Assembly: GCF_002091955.1 (NCBI RefSeq)
Contig: NZ_MKKY01000035.1
Coordinates: forward strand, 62,001-126,000
From: Rhodococcus sp. 1168
Lineage (GTDB): Bacteria > Actinomycetota > Actinomycetes > Mycobacteriales > Mycobacteriaceae
Direction: 5' to 3'
DNA: 64,000 nt
In this document: positions 26,088-34,462 of the stretch, one piece after another
Numbering within the stretch: position 1 is the first letter of the stretch
Layout of the letters: every line of letters begins with the position of its first letter
Translations under genes and position numbers: made by a program
The notes under the pieces: model-generated
Seen by the model: only the letters and a program-made list of their open reading frames with translations
Database searches by the model: none
What the model was told of the DNA's origin: nothing

Positions 26088-26858
26088 TCAGTCCTTGACC
26101 AACCCGCCGTCCACGACCAAATTCTGTCCGGTCACCGACCTCGACCACGGAGATGCGAAGAACAACAGGGCATCTGCGAACTCCTCGGGTGTCACCACGC
26201 GCTGCAACGGTGTCGACGCCGCGATGAGGTCGAATACCTCCTCGGGCGTGGCGGCACTTGCGTCGGTGGTCCGCAGTAGGCCACCCGACACCATGTTCAC
26301 AGTGATGCCGTCCGCGCCGAGATCCGCTGCGAGAGTGCGAGTCAGAGACAACAGTGCAGCCTTCGATGCCGTGTAGTCGTGGTACGGCACCACTGGGTTC
26401 TGGAAAAGATTGGTGCCCACGTTGATGATTCGGCCGAATCCTGCTGCGCGCATCCCCTTCAGCGCTCGCTGCGTAGTCGTCAGCGCACCACGCACAGTGC
26501 CACGGAACTGAGCGTCGAACTCGTCCCATGTGATCGAATCGGCCTTGCTGCGCGCGTCCCCGTTGAACGAGAAGTCGGCCAACGCGTTGTTGACCACCGT
26601 CGTCACGGAATGCCCGAAGTGCGCTTCGGCTTCGGTGAACAATGCGTCCACCTGCTCGGCGTCGGTGATGTCTGCTTGGATCGCCAGCCCGCCGATCTCT
26701 GACGCCAGCGCCTCCGCCGGGACTCGGCTGTTGCGGTAGTTCACCACGACGCGAGCACCTTCTCGCGCGAATGCCCTGGCCACCGCGGTGCCCAGACCTC
26801 TGCCCGCTCCGGTGACGACTACTGTCTGCTCGTCCAACTTTTTCGACTGGATGTTCAT
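26088..26858 (-). CDS. short-chain dehydrogenase/reductase under TPP riboswitch
   Basis: A classical SDR of 256 aa resembling FabG. The cofactor motif TGAGRGLG is at 16-23, the Tyr and Lys are in YTASK (162-166), and the C-terminus has the usual GQNLVVDGG. Two positions are unusual: the NNAG motif reads NNAL (90-93), and the place of the catalytic Ser, 13 residues before the Tyr, holds Thr149. It may still be active. ATG 26858 has AAAGG upstream. It is first in the minus-strand group and lies 62 nt after the riboswitch, with the LLM gene immediately after. Confidence 0.85.
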   Translation of the reverse strand: MNIQSKKLDEQTVVVTGAGRGLGTAVARAFAREGARVVVNYRNSRVPAEALASEIGGLAIQADITDAEQVDALFTEAEAHFGHSVTTVVNNALADFSFNGDARSKADSITWDEFDAQFRGTVRGALTTTQRALKGMRAAGFGRIINVGTNLFQNPVVPYHDYTASKAALLSLTRTLAADLGADGITVNMVSGGLLRTTDASAATPEEVFDLIAASTPLQRVVTPEEFADALLFFASPWSRSVTGQNLVVDGGLVKD

Positions 26859-26899
26859 GTCAGGCCTTTCGCTCTTCCGGCCGACACCGCGCAGAGCAT

Positions 26900-26916
26900 G
26901 CACGTGTCCCACGTGC
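26900..26916 (-). other. hairpin between riboswitch and SDR start
   Basis: A perfect 7-bp inverted repeat GCACGTG/CACGTGC around a 3-nt loop, in the leader between the TPP aptamer and the start codon at 26858. There is no U-run after it, so it is not an intrinsic terminator. It could form part of the switch's expression platform. Confidence 0.4.
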
Positions 26917-26919
26917 AGA

Positions 26920-26990
26920 CATCCCTACGCTGGTGTTGACCAGATCAGGTTCGACGGGTGTGTTCTCAGCCGTTAGGCACCCCGTGTCGA
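26920..26990 (-). promoter_or_regulatory. TPP riboswitch (THI element)
   Basis: Read on the minus strand, the conserved THI-box elements occur in order: GGGGTGCC (26983-26976), CTGAGA (26969-26964), ACCTGATCTGG (26950-26940) and CCAGCGTAGGGA (26933-26922). The spacing matches the TPP aptamer. No downstream intrinsic terminator is seen, so control by sequestering the ribosome binding site is likely. When TPP is abundant, the SDR/monooxygenase group (26858 down to 24815, perhaps to 23322) should be off. Boundaries are approximate. Confidence 0.93.
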
Positions 26991-27104
26991 AGAGAACTGT
27001 ACCTCTTGTCCAATATTCGTCTGTCTAGCATTAAGAGTAGAAATGCATATATTTACCGGACGAGTTGGGTTCAGCACGTCGGCCGACCTCATGACGCCCT
27101 GCGC

Positions 27105-28409
27105 CTAGCGCAGCACCACCCAGCCGTGGGGCGGAATACTGGTGGATCCGTCGCCTTCGTCGGCGGACCCTGCCAGTACCTCACCATCGACGCGGTACAT
27201 CACCTCCTCGTCACCGAGGTTCAACGCCACGTGCAACTGCTCGTCACCCGAATGGACGCGGTACAACATCGCGGTATTGGACAGCTCCACCGTCTCGGTG
27301 CGCGCCTCGACGAGCCAGGGATGCCTGCGGCGAAGCCCGATCAGCTCCTGATGCAGATGGAACGTCGGCCAACCGAACGGGGCGAGTTCCTCCCTGTTGC
27401 TGGGAAATTCCGGCCGCACCTCGTCATCGCCACCGACACGTTCCTCTTTCGCACCACGGAAGCCTTGTTCGTCGCCGTAGTAGATCATCGGCATACCCCC
27501 GACCGTGAACAGGACCACGAGTGCATGTTCGAGATGGCGTTCGTCGGTGATGGTGCTGGCGATGCGAGCCACGTCGTGATTGCCGACGAACGTAGCCGGA
27601 ACGAACGTCTCGAGCCACTCGTTGTGACGCCCGAGCGCGTGCGACAACTCGAAGAAGTTTCTTTCCGAAATTGCACTCCATGACGCTTTCCACAGCTCGT
27701 ACTGAGTCACCGAATCCAGCGTGCTCGCTTCTACGATGGCTGCGTAGTCACCGTGGATGACCTCACCGAGGAAGTAGGCGTCGGGAAACTTCTGTCGAAC
27801 CTTCGGAATGACCGCCGCCCAGAATCGGGGCGGCACAGCGTATGCCGCGTCGAGACGCCATCCGTCTATACCCCGTTCGAGCCAGTGCGACATGACATCG
27901 ACGACATACTGCTCGACCTCGGCGCTGTCATGGTTGAGCGTCACCAGTTCGTCGTGGCCCTCGAAATTGCGATGCTTCGGTCTCGCACCGGACCAGTCGA
28001 GGTGGAACCACTCGGACTCCGGTGAATCCGGTCCTACTTCGAGCGCCTGAACGAACCGCGGAAATGCCTGTGCCACATGGTTGAATACGCCATCGAGCAT
28101 CACTCGCAGTCCACGCGAATGGGCTTGGTGGATCATGTCGTCGAAGTCCGCTTCGGTGCCGAGACGCGAATCGATGCGAAGGTGATCGATGGTGTCGTAT
28201 CCGTGGCTTGCGGAGGCGAAGATCGGGCCGAGGGCGATTCCCGACGCACCGAGTTCCACGGCGTAGTCGAACCAGTCGACGATGCGGTGAAGTCGATGCT
28301 CGTCCTCGAGCGAACCGCCGTCCCAATCATGGACCGGGGCACCGACGAACCCCAGGGGATAGATGTGCCACCAGATGGCGTGGTCGACCCAAGCAGGTTG
28401 GCTGCTCAT
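27105..28409 (-). CDS. GH13 alpha-amylase family protein
   Basis: A glycoside hydrolase of 434 aa with the GH13 barrel. Conserved regions are DGVFNH (106-111), GWRLDAAY with the nucleophile Asp187, GEV with the acid/base Glu216, and GNHD with Asp279. No signal peptide is present, so it acts in the cytosol, probably on maltodextrin or glycogen-like glucans, or as a trehalose-type hydrolase. The start is ATG 28409. It overlaps the end of the alpha-hydroxy-acid oxidase gene by 4 nt, so the two are coupled despite their different chemistry. Confidence 0.87.
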   Translation of the reverse strand: MSSQPAWVDHAIWWHIYPLGFVGAPVHDWDGGSLEDEHRLHRIVDWFDYAVELGASGIALGPIFASASHGYDTIDHLRIDSRLGTEADFDDMIHQAHSRGLRVMLDGVFNHVAQAFPRFVQALEVGPDSPESEWFHLDWSGARPKHRNFEGHDELVTLNHDSAEVEQYVVDVMSHWLERGIDGWRLDAAYAVPPRFWAAVIPKVRQKFPDAYFLGEVIHGDYAAIVEASTLDSVTQYELWKASWSAISERNFFELSHALGRHNEWLETFVPATFVGNHDVARIASTITDERHLEHALVVLFTVGGMPMIYYGDEQGFRGAKEERVGGDDEVRPEFPSNREELAPFGWPTFHLHQELIGLRRRHPWLVEARTETVELSNTAMLYRVHSGDEQLHVALNLGDEEVMYRVDGEVLAGSADEGDGSTSIPPHGWVVLR

Positions 28410-29566
28410 GCCCGGATCACCGACTCACGACCGAGCTCGGCGGCACCGGTATGACCCGACAAGCTGGTGACGAGATCGAATTCAGCGAGAAGGCAACGCA
28501 ATACATGCGCCACACCGTCCTGGCCGCCGAGCGCCAAACCGTACAGGAACGGCCGTCCCAGCAGCACCGCGTCAGCCCCCAACGCAAGCGCCTTCGCCAT
28601 GTCGGACCCGGTGCGCACACCGGAATCGAACAAGACCGTCAGCTGATCACCGACGGCGTCGACGATCTCCGGCAGCGCGCTCAACGACGAGCGAGCGCCG
28701 TCGACCTGGCGCCCACCATGATTGGACACCACGATCCCGTCCACTCCGTGATCGACGGCTGCTTTGGCGTCACCGACCGTGCAGATTCCCTTCAAGACGA
28801 TCGGTCCGTCCCACTGCTCACGCAGAAACGCCAACTGCGACCAGTTCAACCCAGGGTTGGGGAACATCTGCGCCCAGTGCATAGCTGCAGCAACAGGATT
28901 CGCTTCGACTGATTGATCCAGACCCGCCAGAAAAGCTGGGTCGGTCAGATAGTTCTCGATCCCGAGGTTCGCCAGAAACGGCAGGTAGCCACGGTCGAGG
29001 TCGGCCGGCCGCCAACCCAGAAGCGTCGTGTCGAGCGTGAGCACCAGCGTCGTGAATCCCGACGCCTTGGCTCTCTCGAGGAAGCTGAGCAGAACGGATT
29101 CGTCTGTGGGCCAGTACAGCTGGTACCACCTCGGGGCGTCGCCACCCGCCTCGGAGATCTGCTCGAACGAATGCGATGCCTGAGTGGAATGAATGTACGG
29201 TACCGAAAGCTCGGCGGCTGCCCGCACCGTCGCGAGCTCACCGTCCGGATGCGCGAGAGTCTGCACACCCACCGGCGCTATCAGCAGCGGCGCGGGCATC
29301 GAGGTGCCCAGCACTGTGACCGCGTGATCTCGCTCCGCTGAACTCCGCAACATGCGCGGTGCGATCCGCCACTCGTCGAATGCATCGCGGTTGGCGCGTG
29401 CCGTGGAACCGCTACCTGCGCTGGCGACGATGTACCCGAGAGCTTCCGGGCTGAGCGTGGCAGCGGCCTGCTCCTCCAACCTGGCCAGGTTCGTGGTGAT
29501 CTGCGGCCTCTGATCGGTGAACATGCCCTGGGCATATATACCGATTTGATGGTCACTGAAGTTCAT
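28406..29566 (-). CDS. alpha-hydroxy-acid oxidizing FMN enzyme
   Basis: An FMN-dependent enzyme of 386 aa in the lactate oxidase/lactate 2-monooxygenase group. Motifs include APLLIAPVGVQTL, YIHSTQASHSF, WYQLYWPTD, the catalytic SNHGGRQVDGA (His) and LGADAVLLGRPFLYGLA at the FMN phosphate site. It oxidises a 2-hydroxy acid such as lactate. Lactate 2-monooxygenase is the closest match by length and the NHGGRQVDGA context. The start used is ATG 29566, which has no clear ribosome binding site; a longer start (29608) is possible. Divergent from the helicase gene. Confidence 0.84.
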   Translation of the reverse strand: MNFSDHQIGIYAQGMFTDQRPQITTNLARLEEQAAATLSPEALGYIVASAGSGSTARANRDAFDEWRIAPRMLRSSAERDHAVTVLGTSMPAPLLIAPVGVQTLAHPDGELATVRAAAELSVPYIHSTQASHSFEQISEAGGDAPRWYQLYWPTDESVLLSFLERAKASGFTTLVLTLDTTLLGWRPADLDRGYLPFLANLGIENYLTDPAFLAGLDQSVEANPVAAAMHWAQMFPNPGLNWSQLAFLREQWDGPIVLKGICTVGDAKAAVDHGVDGIVVSNHGGRQVDGARSSLSALPEIVDAVGDQLTVLFDSGVRTGSDMAKALALGADAVLLGRPFLYGLALGGQDGVAHVLRCLLAEFDLVTSLSGHTGAAELGRESVIRA

Positions 29567-29791
29567 GGTCACCACCGTAGTGCCGCTGCAGGCCATATGG
29601 CAGAACATCGCCGAGCGCGCGGTGTGTAGATCGCGTTGGGAAAGCGCGCACCCTTATTCGGAACCTCACCCCCTCGATCACGTCATAGCGAGGGCATCCG
29701 GTTTGCAAAAAGGGTGCAAGGTTCGCATCGCCCAGGGATGTCGGCACCGTCCTCTACGGTATTTCGGACACCGTACGACAGACTGGATCCG

Positions 29792-31801
29792 ATGCCACCT
29801 CGTAGACGCAAGCCCACAACCACCGCGAGAACCATCGGCGCAGGCAAGAGCGCCGCCGCGCGCAAGTTCAAGGAGTCGACGGCAGCACAGTCGGCCGCAT
29901 CGCCGACGGCCAAAAAAGCTCCTGCGAAGAAGGCCGCTGCTAAACGGGCACCTGCCAAGCGGACCCCGACGCGCAAGCGGGTGCCACGTAAGACCGTCTC
30001 GCCGGACCTGCGGTTGCCGGATCCGGGTGAGCGGGTGTGGGTCCTCGACGTGCCGTTCGAGGACCGCGCTCTCGCGTCGGCCTCCGGTGCTCGGTGGCAT
30101 CCGGGTCCGCGGGTGTTCGCGTTCTACGGGACGGAGCTGCCCGACGGTTTGGCGTCGTTCGAGTCGATGCCGTACAGCCTGCAGCGCTGGATCGAGGACG
30201 ACGCCAACGAGGAGTGGCGGCCCGAGGAGATGCACGAGAGGTCGATGACGCCGCGCGAGACGCAGCTCGAGTCGGTTCGGAGGCATCTCGACGCGTTGGA
30301 CAACGGATTCCCCTATTTCGCCCAGATGGACTCGACGGGCCTGGGCAAAACTCTTGCCGTGTGCGAGGCCGTCCGCCAAATGGCGGATCCGAGTATTGGA
30401 ACCGTGCTGGTGGTAGCCCCCAAAGGCGCTCTGCCCGGTTGGCGGCGCACCATCGCCGACACCGAGGCCGATATTCACCCGTCCGAGCGCAAGCGTTGGC
30501 TACTGGTGACGTATCAGTCGACGAAGAAGCTGCTGACGGTCCCCGAAGATGTAGATCTGGGCAAACGCAAGCGAACACAGAACAAGAGGACCATTACGCT
30601 CGGCGAACTTCGATTCGACATCGACATCGTGGTGGCCGACGAGTCTCACGCGTTGATGAATATCGAGTCCCAGCAGTCGCAGATCCTCTGGCGCTACCAA
30701 GAGGCTGCTCGCGCCGTCGTCTGGATGTCTGCCACCCCCGGTTATCAACCGATGCATTTCGCGTACATGGCCCGGGCGATCGAGCAGAGTCGTGCGCAGG
30801 AGCAGATCATCGGTGACGACGAAGGCCTCGGACACGCCATCACCGCGCAGTGGGCGACGTTCCTCGAGGAGTCGGGCTTCGCGCTCAAGGAGGGCAAGGC
30901 GACGACCGGGCTGAAAACGTGGCGCTGGGAGCCCGAGGATGCTGCACGACGCGAGCGCGACATCGGCACCATTCATCGTTGGCTGTCCGGTGGCACTGTC
31001 CCGTGGTCGATTTCGCGGCCGTCGCCGCCCACACCGCGGGAGCCTCTCGGCCAGGAGTTGACGGCTGTGCAGAAGCGGCTCTATCACTCGGCATGGGTGG
31101 ATTACCGCAAGGAGGTCGGGCTGCCGAACTGGAAAACGGTGAGCGGTAGGCGGGTGCTTCAGAAGAACCCGAGTACGCGAGCGGCCGCACTGCGGCTACG
31201 CCAAAAGTGCTCGTACTTACGCATCCCCGCGTCCGCCGATCAGGTCCGCGCATGGGTGCGGGACGGCAATCAGGTGTTCGTGTCGATGTTCTATCGCGAA
31301 TCCGTCGCCGAGTTGTCGCAGTCTCTTCGGGACGAGGGACTCGATGTCGCAGTGGTCGACGGCAGTATGAGCAGCGCAGCCCAGGAGACCGAGATTCGCC
31401 GATTCCAAACCGGCGCTGCACGAGTCATCGTGTCGACGACGACCAGTGCGATCAACCTGCATTCCAACGAGTTGCTGCTGCCCGAGAAGACGGTGTCGAC
31501 GGCCGCTCCCCGCATCACTCTCATTCACGACCCTCGGTGGACACCCATCGAGATCCGTCAGATCGAGGGGCGCGCGAATCGCATCGACAAGGACCACAAC
31601 CACACCACCTCGACCTGCTATTACGGATATGCCGAGGGCACGGTCGAGGAGGAAATGGTCCTGACCGGCGTCGAGCGCATTGCCGATCTGGGTTCGATCG
31701 TCGGTCAGGCGGATCTGATCGACCCGGAGGCGTTCTTGGCGGCACGAGCGGACCCCGATCAGCCTGAAGCACTGTTCGAGGTCGGCAGGGATGCTCGCTG
31801 A
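29792..31801 (+). CDS. DUF5710/SNF2-type DEAD-like helicase
   Basis: A protein of 669 aa. The N-terminus (1-70) is a basic Lys/Ala/Pro-rich tail with KKAPAKKAAAKRAPAKRTP, like histone-type DNA-binding tails of Actinobacteria. A DUF5710-like domain follows (80-125, WVLDVPFEDRALASASGARW). The rest is a superfamily 2 ATPase: motif I STGLGKT (181-187), motif II DESH (283-286), motif III SAT (313-315) and a C-terminal lobe with RQIEGRANRID. The last motif has the Q-x-x-GR-x-x-R layout of SNF2 enzymes. Genes of this type are known from phages and mobile DNA; here it is alone. ATG 29792 is used; ATG 29738 would add 18 residues. Confidence 0.72.
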   Translation: MPPRRRKPTTTARTIGAGKSAAARKFKESTAAQSAASPTAKKAPAKKAAAKRAPAKRTPTRKRVPRKTVSPDLRLPDPGERVWVLDVPFEDRALASASGARWHPGPRVFAFYGTELPDGLASFESMPYSLQRWIEDDANEEWRPEEMHERSMTPRETQLESVRRHLDALDNGFPYFAQMDSTGLGKTLAVCEAVRQMADPSIGTVLVVAPKGALPGWRRTIADTEADIHPSERKRWLLVTYQSTKKLLTVPEDVDLGKRKRTQNKRTITLGELRFDIDIVVADESHALMNIESQQSQILWRYQEAARAVVWMSATPGYQPMHFAYMARAIEQSRAQEQIIGDDEGLGHAITAQWATFLEESGFALKEGKATTGLKTWRWEPEDAARRERDIGTIHRWLSGGTVPWSISRPSPPTPREPLGQELTAVQKRLYHSAWVDYRKEVGLPNWKTVSGRRVLQKNPSTRAAALRLRQKCSYLRIPASADQVRAWVRDGNQVFVSMFYRESVAELSQSLRDEGLDVAVVDGSMSSAAQETEIRRFQTGAARVIVSTTTSAINLHSNELLLPEKTVSTAAPRITLIHDPRWTPIEIRQIEGRANRIDKDHNHTTSTCYYGYAEGTVEEEMVLTGVERIADLGSIVGQADLIDPEAFLAARADPDQPEALFEVGRDAR

Positions 31802-31819
31802 TTCCGGAGGGCAGCTGCG

Positions 31820-32233
31820 TCAGCGCACGAAGGACATGACCTGGCGTACTTTCGGATCCCGGAGATACAGTGCACCCCACACCACGATTCCGACGTACAC
31901 CGCAAACAGCACGGTACTGAACAGTGGCTTGTCGACGCGCCAGTTGGTGAGGACCGCCCCACCGAGGTAACCGGTGAGCAGGACAGCACCGAGAAATGCG
32001 GTGCGCGGCAGCAAGTACAGGGCCAGCGATACGAGTAGAACGATGCCGACGACGGGCATCATCTCCTCTCTGAGACCGAGGTCCACGGTCGCGTCCTTCA
32101 CCGCCTGCACGTTCAGCAGCTTGGTGACTCCGTCGAAGATCAGGAAGATCGCGATCAACGCGGTGAGTACCCAGCCGACACGAGCAGCGACGGGTGAGTT
32201 GGTGCGCGGCGCGGTGGTTGTGGTGGTGGTCAT
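31820..32233 (-). CDS. DoxX-like membrane protein
   Basis: A small membrane protein of 137 aa with four predicted helices: AARVGWVLTALIAIFLIFDGV, MPVVGIVLLVSLALYLL, TAFLGAVLLTGYLGGAV and STVLFAVYVGIVVWGALYL. The pattern, with FDGVTKL near the first helix and YLGGAV in the third, is that of the DoxX-like (DUF6790/PF13564) group. A redox or quinone-related role is assumed for the family, without strong evidence. ATG 32233 has GGAG 6 nt upstream. A Thr-rich start (MTTTTTTAP) precedes the first helix. Confidence 0.78.
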   Translation of the reverse strand: MTTTTTTAPRTNSPVAARVGWVLTALIAIFLIFDGVTKLLNVQAVKDATVDLGLREEMMPVVGIVLLVSLALYLLPRTAFLGAVLLTGYLGGAVLTNWRVDKPLFSTVLFAVYVGIVVWGALYLRDPKVRQVMSFVR

Positions 32234-32318
32234 TGCATTCTCCGATGTTCGGGCCGGGAAGCCGGTACTTGCCTGTATCGACACCTGGGAACACGAAATC
32301 TCATCGCACACACCCTAT

Positions 32319-32334
32319 GCGAACATACGTTCGA
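32319..32334. promoter_or_regulatory. LexA (SOS) box
   Basis: The sequence GCGAACATACGTTCGA matches the actinobacterial LexA operator TCGAAC-N4-GTTCGA at 11 of 12 fixed positions. It lies 80 nt before the small Cys/His protein on the plus strand and 86 nt upstream of the DoxX-like gene on the minus strand. The first is the more likely target by position and similarity to other SOS genes. Confidence 0.7.
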
Positions 32335-32414
32335 TTCCTGTGCTAATCTCATCGAGCCGTCCGGGAAATCACCACTCGCGGACGGTCCAAAACCATTCGG
32401 CAAGCGGGGCCCTC

Positions 32415-32672
32415 ATGGCGATATCAGATGGACCCGATACCTCAGGAACGCTCCATCGATCGGGCGATCGATGGTCCGAGAGCGCACCTTCGCGGTGCGC
32501 ACGCGGTCATGCCCTCGGCCCACGAACCGTGCTGGTCGGGTCGAGGGCATGCTCCTGCGGCCGCGGCCATCACCGCACTCATGCGTGCCGAACCTGCGGC
32601 GATGTCACCTTCACGCCACCGCTCGGAGATCGCTGCGGCGATGCAAGTTTCGATTCACGGGCAGGCAGGTAA
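32415..32672 (+). CDS. small Cys/His-rich (zinc-ribbon-like) protein
   Basis: A protein of 85 aa. The second half is dense in potential zinc ligands: Cys28, His32, Cys46, Cys48, His52/53, His56, Cys58, Cys61 and Cys74, with HACRTCGDV and a PPLGDRC end. The Cys-x-x-Cys pair and the spacing suggest a compact zinc ribbon, possibly nucleic-acid-binding. I recognise no family name. The ATG at 32415 has GCGGGG upstream. A LexA box 80 nt upstream suggests induction by DNA damage. A small alarmone synthetase gene follows on the same strand 55 nt later. Confidence 0.55.
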   Translation: MAISDGPDTSGTLHRSGDRWSESAPSRCARGHALGPRTVLVGSRACSCGRGHHRTHACRTCGDVTFTPPLGDRCGDASFDSRAGR

Positions 32673-32727
32673 TACCCCAGCGCGGGGGCTTGACGCGTCG
32701 ATCCGGACATTGGTGGACAATTGAGCT

Positions 32728-33501
32728 ATGCAGAACAGCGATTCGGCCGCAGCTTCATTGGATACGACCGCTGCGCAGGTAGCTCGACTGCGGAACGACT
32801 TCACTCGGTTCATGATGGGGTACAAGTTCGGCACCGACGAACTGATGACCAAGATCAATATCCTCAAAGAGGAATTCACGCACATACATCAGTATTCGCC
32901 GATCGAACATGTGACATCTCGGCTCAAGACGCCGGAAAGTCTGCTCGAGAAGGCGCGACGCAAGAATTGCCCGCTCACCTTCGAAGACATTCGCAAAAAC
33001 ATCTTCGACATCGCCGGCATCAGAATCACCTGCAGCTTCATTTCCGACACCTACCGAGTCGCCGAAATGCTGACCAGTCAGAGCGACGTCGAGGTCATCG
33101 AGATCAAGGACTACATCGCCAATCCGAAACCTAACGGCTACAAGAGCCTTCACGTGATCGTCGAAATACCTGTCTTCATGACGGACCGAGTCCAGCCCGT
33201 TCTCGTCGAGCTCCAGATCCGCACCATCGCGATGGACTTCTGGGCAAGCCTCGAACACAAGATCTTCTACAAATACCGGGGCGCCATCCCCGTCACGCTG
33301 CTCGACGAACTCACCGATGCCGCCGAAAGTGCGAACAGACTCGACGTGAAAATGGAACATCTGCACGACGAGATCGGCGAAATCAAGAGCAACAATCTCG
33401 ATGCCCCGGACAGTATTCAGCTCAGCTCGATGCCGTCGCTGTCGTTGCCTCGCGAGCTGCTCGCGTCACTTCTCGAACACGGAAGTATGGGCCGACTCTA
33501 G
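32728..33501 (+). CDS. small alarmone synthetase (RelA/SpoT synthetase domain)
   Basis: A GTP pyrophosphokinase-family protein of 257 aa with only the (p)ppGpp synthetase domain and no HD hydrolase, TGS or ACT domains. Visible marks are DIAGIRITCSF, the GYKSLHVIVE loop of the substrate site, ELQIRT and DFWASLEHKI. Helices at both ends (FTRFMMGYKFGTDEL, and LLDELTDAAE onwards) fit the tetramer-forming small synthetases (RelP/RelQ type). It would make pppGpp or ppGpp in response to stress, beside the main Rel enzyme. Convergent with the aldo/keto reductase, with a 4-nt overlap. Confidence 0.87.
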   Translation: MQNSDSAAASLDTTAAQVARLRNDFTRFMMGYKFGTDELMTKINILKEEFTHIHQYSPIEHVTSRLKTPESLLEKARRKNCPLTFEDIRKNIFDIAGIRITCSFISDTYRVAEMLTSQSDVEVIEIKDYIANPKPNGYKSLHVIVEIPVFMTDRVQPVLVELQIRTIAMDFWASLEHKIFYKYRGAIPVTLLDELTDAAESANRLDVKMEHLHDEIGEIKSNNLDAPDSIQLSSMPSLSLPRELLASLLEHGSMGRL

Positions 33502-34373
33502 GCTCCTGCGGCAGAAAGCGCGTCGAATTCGCCGTCGGTGAGTTCGATGCTCGCACCCGCGAGGTTGTCTTCCAGGTGCTCCACGCTCGAGGTTCCCGGG
33601 ATCGGCAACACGACCGGCGAACGCTTCAACAGCCAAGCCAATGCAAGTTGCGAAGGCGACGCGTTGTGCTGCTTCGCGAGCGTGGACAACGGACTGCCCT
33701 CGCCGCTGAGCTTGCCTGTCGCTAGAGGGAACCACGGGATGAAACCGACGCCGTTGGCTGTCGACCAGTCCAACAGCTCCTCCGAAGATCGGTCGGAGAG
33801 GTTGTACAGGTTCTGAACGGACACGATCGGCGCGATCTTCTGCGCGGCCTCCACCTCGGCTACCGAAACCTGACTCAGCCCGATGTGGCGGATCTTTCCT
33901 TCGTCCTGCAGTTTCTTCAGCTCGCCGACCTGATCCTCCAACGCCACCTCCGGGTCGATTCGGTGGAGCTGGAACAAATCGATTCGGTCCAACCCGAGAC
34001 GTCGAAGACTCAGTTCTGCCTGCTGGCGCAGGTAGGCGGGACGCCCGACAGGCGTCCAGATGCCGGGTCCCTGGCGGGTAAGTCCGGCTTTGGTGGCGAT
34101 GACGACGTCGTCACGGTAGGGATGTAGGGCCTCGCGCAGTAGGTCCTCGGCAACCTCGGGTCCATAGCTGTCGGCGGTGTCGAAGAAGTTCACGCCCAGC
34201 TCGACGGCCCGCTGTAGAACGCGAATGGCGGCGGCACGGTCTTTCGGCTCTCCCCAGACGCCTTCGCCCGGCAGCTGCATCGTGCCGTATCCGAGGCGGT
34301 TGATCTCGAGGTCGCCACCGAGGCGGAACGTCCCGGACGCGGCGGCGGGCGTGGCACTGCCTGAAGTAGTCAT
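33498..34373 (-). CDS. aldo/keto reductase
   Basis: An NADPH-dependent reductase of 291 aa. Catalytic residues are Asp and Tyr in FFDTADSYG, Lys in VIATKAG and His in FQLHRID. The coenzyme site near the C-terminus reads VLPIPGTSSVEHLEDN. The Thr/Ala/Ser-rich N-terminus (first 15 residues) is probably disordered. It belongs to a different branch of the family from the reductase at 418-1368 and is closest to those annotated as pyridoxal or general aldehyde reductases. Substrate unknown. Confidence 0.88.
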   Translation of the reverse strand: MTTSGSATPAAASGTFRLGGDLEINRLGYGTMQLPGEGVWGEPKDRAAAIRVLQRAVELGVNFFDTADSYGPEVAEDLLREALHPYRDDVVIATKAGLTRQGPGIWTPVGRPAYLRQQAELSLRRLGLDRIDLFQLHRIDPEVALEDQVGELKKLQDEGKIRHIGLSQVSVAEVEAAQKIAPIVSVQNLYNLSDRSSEELLDWSTANGVGFIPWFPLATGKLSGEGSPLSTLAKQHNASPSQLALAWLLKRSPVVLPIPGTSSVEHLEDNLAGASIELTDGEFDALSAAGA

Positions 34374-34462
34374 GCAGGTTCTGACGCTGCGCTGGCTCCG
34401 ACTATTCCGTCTCGGGTGATCTATCTAGCTCTAGCGTTTACCCAACACTAAGGTAGAGAGCG

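Noticed and set aside
29792-31801. Prophage marked by the helicase
   Set aside because: No integrase, capsid, terminase or other phage gene lies nearby.
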